Shown here piece after piece: positions 62,123 to 64,000 of a stretch of 64,000 nt of DNA. The DNA comes from Mytilisepta virgata (lineage: Eukaryota > Mollusca > Bivalvia > Mytilida > Mytilidae). Under the pieces are notes generated by a model. The model had not been told where the DNA came from and ran no database searches. It saw only the letters and a program-made list of their open reading frames with translations. Every line of letters starts with the position of its first letter. The stretch's first letter is position 1. Made by a program: the position numbers and the translations under genes. The stretch is taken from the NCBI GenBank assembly GCA_028015205.1, contig CM051521.1, positions 105,376,513-105,440,512 on the forward strand. Direction: 5' to 3'.

Positions 62123-63496
62123 CTGAAGTAGACAAAAAAACATAACATAAGGCATAATAGCAAACACCATATACAGGAGGCAGATCCATGTTCTTTTTTC
62201 TGGAAGTAAATTTCTGCATGCATGTCTCTTATTTGTTTCAAAGAGTTGTTTGGGTTTTTTGGATATATATTTTTTATCATTACAGTTATATAAACAAAAC
62301 TGCTACTTGGATTCTGTGTCACAAGTTATTTGTGAAATATACTTCATATTCAACTAGATTTTAAACACATTATAGGTACATGTAGATGTACATGTAATTT
62401 GTTATCAAATTTTTCCAAATGAATGGTAGTAGACTATGGTATGTACTAGGCTTGGACTATAAAGTTGGTCCCAATTTTATAATTGTTGCAGTATAAAGCC
62501 TTTTGACTTGAGTATTAATGTAAAGAAGCTTTATTTACTGGTGGTTTGGGAAATGGCACAAGGGACAATGCTCAAGCTGAAGTAGCCCCAGGAGAAAACA
62601 TCAAAAATAGTTAACAATTTTGATCAACAACAAACAAATCACAGGATTCAGACCATTAGGAAAGGTACATGATGAACTAAAAATTAGTCTAGTCCCAAAT
62701 TTATATAATCTTATATAACTTCAAATAATAACTGAATGTGTTGTTATATACTGGTAACAATATGGTATCATGGCTATCATGTTTGGTGATAGGTATATCA
62801 TCAACAGAGCCTATTATGTGTTATAATGATCCATCCTCTTTGAAAGTCTTTTTGGTTTCATATCATTCTGACATTACATTAAAAAAAACAAAGCACAAAC
62901 CATAACTTTCAACAAAACCACAGGAGAGAATATACAAAGACTTACCAATGTCCCAGGTGTTAAATTATCCATATTGTTAAATAAATAAATTAATTTTGTG
63001 AAATGTGTTTAACAATTTGTGACGTGTGTATGGGATATATAAACTTATTTAAGGCTACAATGGCTTGTGACCACCAGCATGAGCATGTATAAATTTAATT
63101 GTTATTACAACAATTAAATAGTATTAATTTCTAGATTTAATTAAACAAAGTAAATTGTTATTGTTTCTTAGTATTCAATATAAAATTCTCAAAATGGTTG
63201 TTCGTGTCCTGAATCAATTAAATTCATACCTTAAATAAATCATTATTTTGAAAGTCATTATGATTATGAAAAATTTACATTTAAAAAAAGGAAGGTTTTT
63301 GTAAACTGAAAATTATTTTTCACTTAACAAATGGTCCTTACTCTATATCTGGAATTAGAACCCTATAAACATTGCTATGGTTTTTAAATTACTTTATAAA
63401 CAATGTTTAACTGCTATGATTAAATGCATAATACCAAAGAAACAGCAAACTATTTTGCAATCTATTTTCAATAATTAAGCATCATAAAGTACAAAG
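62123..63496. other. Probable intron of the CH gene
   Basis: No exon with correct phase was found. An ATG-bearing stretch at 62946-62972 with a good donor is in the wrong phase to join 62122. Confidence 0.4.
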
Positions 63497-63757
63497 GAGG
63501 CCTCGGTGGCCAAGTGGCCTAGGTAGTTCGTCATGACTATTAATGATCACTAGTCTGTCAACGCTGAGACTGTGAGTTCGAATCTCACCTGTGGCGGGGT
63601 GTGTTTGACTCCGATCTTAATTGACAAGGATTGCCCATTTTCCTACCGAAGGTCGGTGGTTCTCTCAGGGTACTCTGGCTGCCTCCACCAATAAAAACTG
63701 GTGTGAAATAGCCAAATGTGCTGAAAACAGCGTAAAACCCCAACTAAACAAACAAAA
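63497..63757 (+). mobile_element. tRNA-derived SINE (META-like tail), full length
   Basis: Same family as 20454-20720 and 31869-32117. Head with A box 'tggccaagtgg' and B box 'gagttcgaatctc'; a short deletion and mismatches lie in the tail before 'aactaaacaaacaaaa'. Duplication 'ataaagtacaaag' at 63484-63496 and 63758-63770. Confidence 0.85.
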
Positions 63758-64000
63758 ATAAAGTACAAAGTTTTTTTTAAACAAAAATTTAAAAAGAAAA
63801 TTTTATATAGTTTCATTGGTTCAAAATCTTATTATCTAGCATGTCATGTCATGTACATGTATAAACCTTTAATCCTAAAAAAGATGCAGAACTAAGGCAA
63901 AGGGCTCAGGCAAATTAAAAACCTCTAATGGCAAAATCTGATAATTCTATCTATTTATCTAGTGTGATTTGAATATTTCTAGAGTAGATACATATATGAA

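Noticed and set aside
62946..62972. Possible first exon (ATG ... TTG|gtaag, - strand) of the CH gene
   Set aside because: It ends in phase 0, while the next exon (62122) needs one leftover base. It also could not supply the ~75 residues of CH1 that are missing. It may belong to an alternative transcript, but I cannot support it.

Overview
The window is eukaryotic DNA: AT-rich, intron-containing, with long non-coding stretches full of dispersed repeats. Several repeat types point to a bivalve mollusc, most likely a mussel such as Mytilus. They are tRNA-headed SINEs whose tail carries a conserved 'ggttctctccgggtactccgg' block, Penelope-like reverse transcriptase copies, a degenerate repeat of about 145 bp, and 'gtccgtccgtc'-rich dispersed repeats. 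The species call is inference from repeat flavour; no marker gene is present.

From about 6.8 to 30.5 kb on the + strand lie three secreted-protein genes in tandem (6884-9539, 15092-22670, 27003-30434). I assembled them from splice signals. Each has four coding exons with the same intron phases: a long, fast-diverging exon 1 (signal peptide plus low-complexity region), an 89-nt exon 2, a 92-95-nt exon 3 and a divergent exon 4. The ends of exons 1 and 4 and all of exons 2 and 3 encode one shared 12-cysteine module, C-x4-C-x5-C-x7-C-x8-C-x-C-x3-C-x17-C-x3-C-x-C-x7/8-C-x4-C. Its second half looks like a von Willebrand type C fold. The variable parts differ strongly: His/Pro-rich 39-residue repeats in gene 1, a basic stem plus an approximately 1000-residue Thr/Ser mucin in gene 2, and a short linker in gene 3. 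Genes 1 and 2 carry several RGD tripeptides, including an RGDSP in gene 2. I read the cluster as extracellular matrix or adhesion proteins. A role in shell, byssus, mucus or haemocyte adhesion is possible but not shown. This is the most interesting system in the window.

From about 43.1 kb to at least 62.1 kb on the - strand lies one large gene, assembled from ten exons whose phases all agree. It encodes the end of a first calponin-homology (CH) domain, a second CH domain, a long Ser/Arg/Pro-rich region, a coiled coil, an acidic tract and a short C-terminal exon. It is probably a cytoskeletal actin-binding protein. Its 5' end (most of CH1) is not visible and probably lies beyond the right edge.

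The rest is repeats. At 0.8-6 kb there are a 'gtccgtcc' dispersed repeat, a 168-bp fold-back hairpin, a degenerate repeat field and two Penelope-like 3' ends abutting tail to tail. At 10-12.9 kb there are a satellite-like array and a second dispersed-repeat copy. At 29.5-37.3 kb there are a small mariner-type MITE, a SINE, a Penelope-like RT fragment, a dead Tc1-like transposase, an inverted minisatellite and a 486-bp-period repeat. SINEs also lie at 20.5, 52.3, 53.7 and 63.5 kb. The stretch 37.3-43.1 kb has no recognisable gene.
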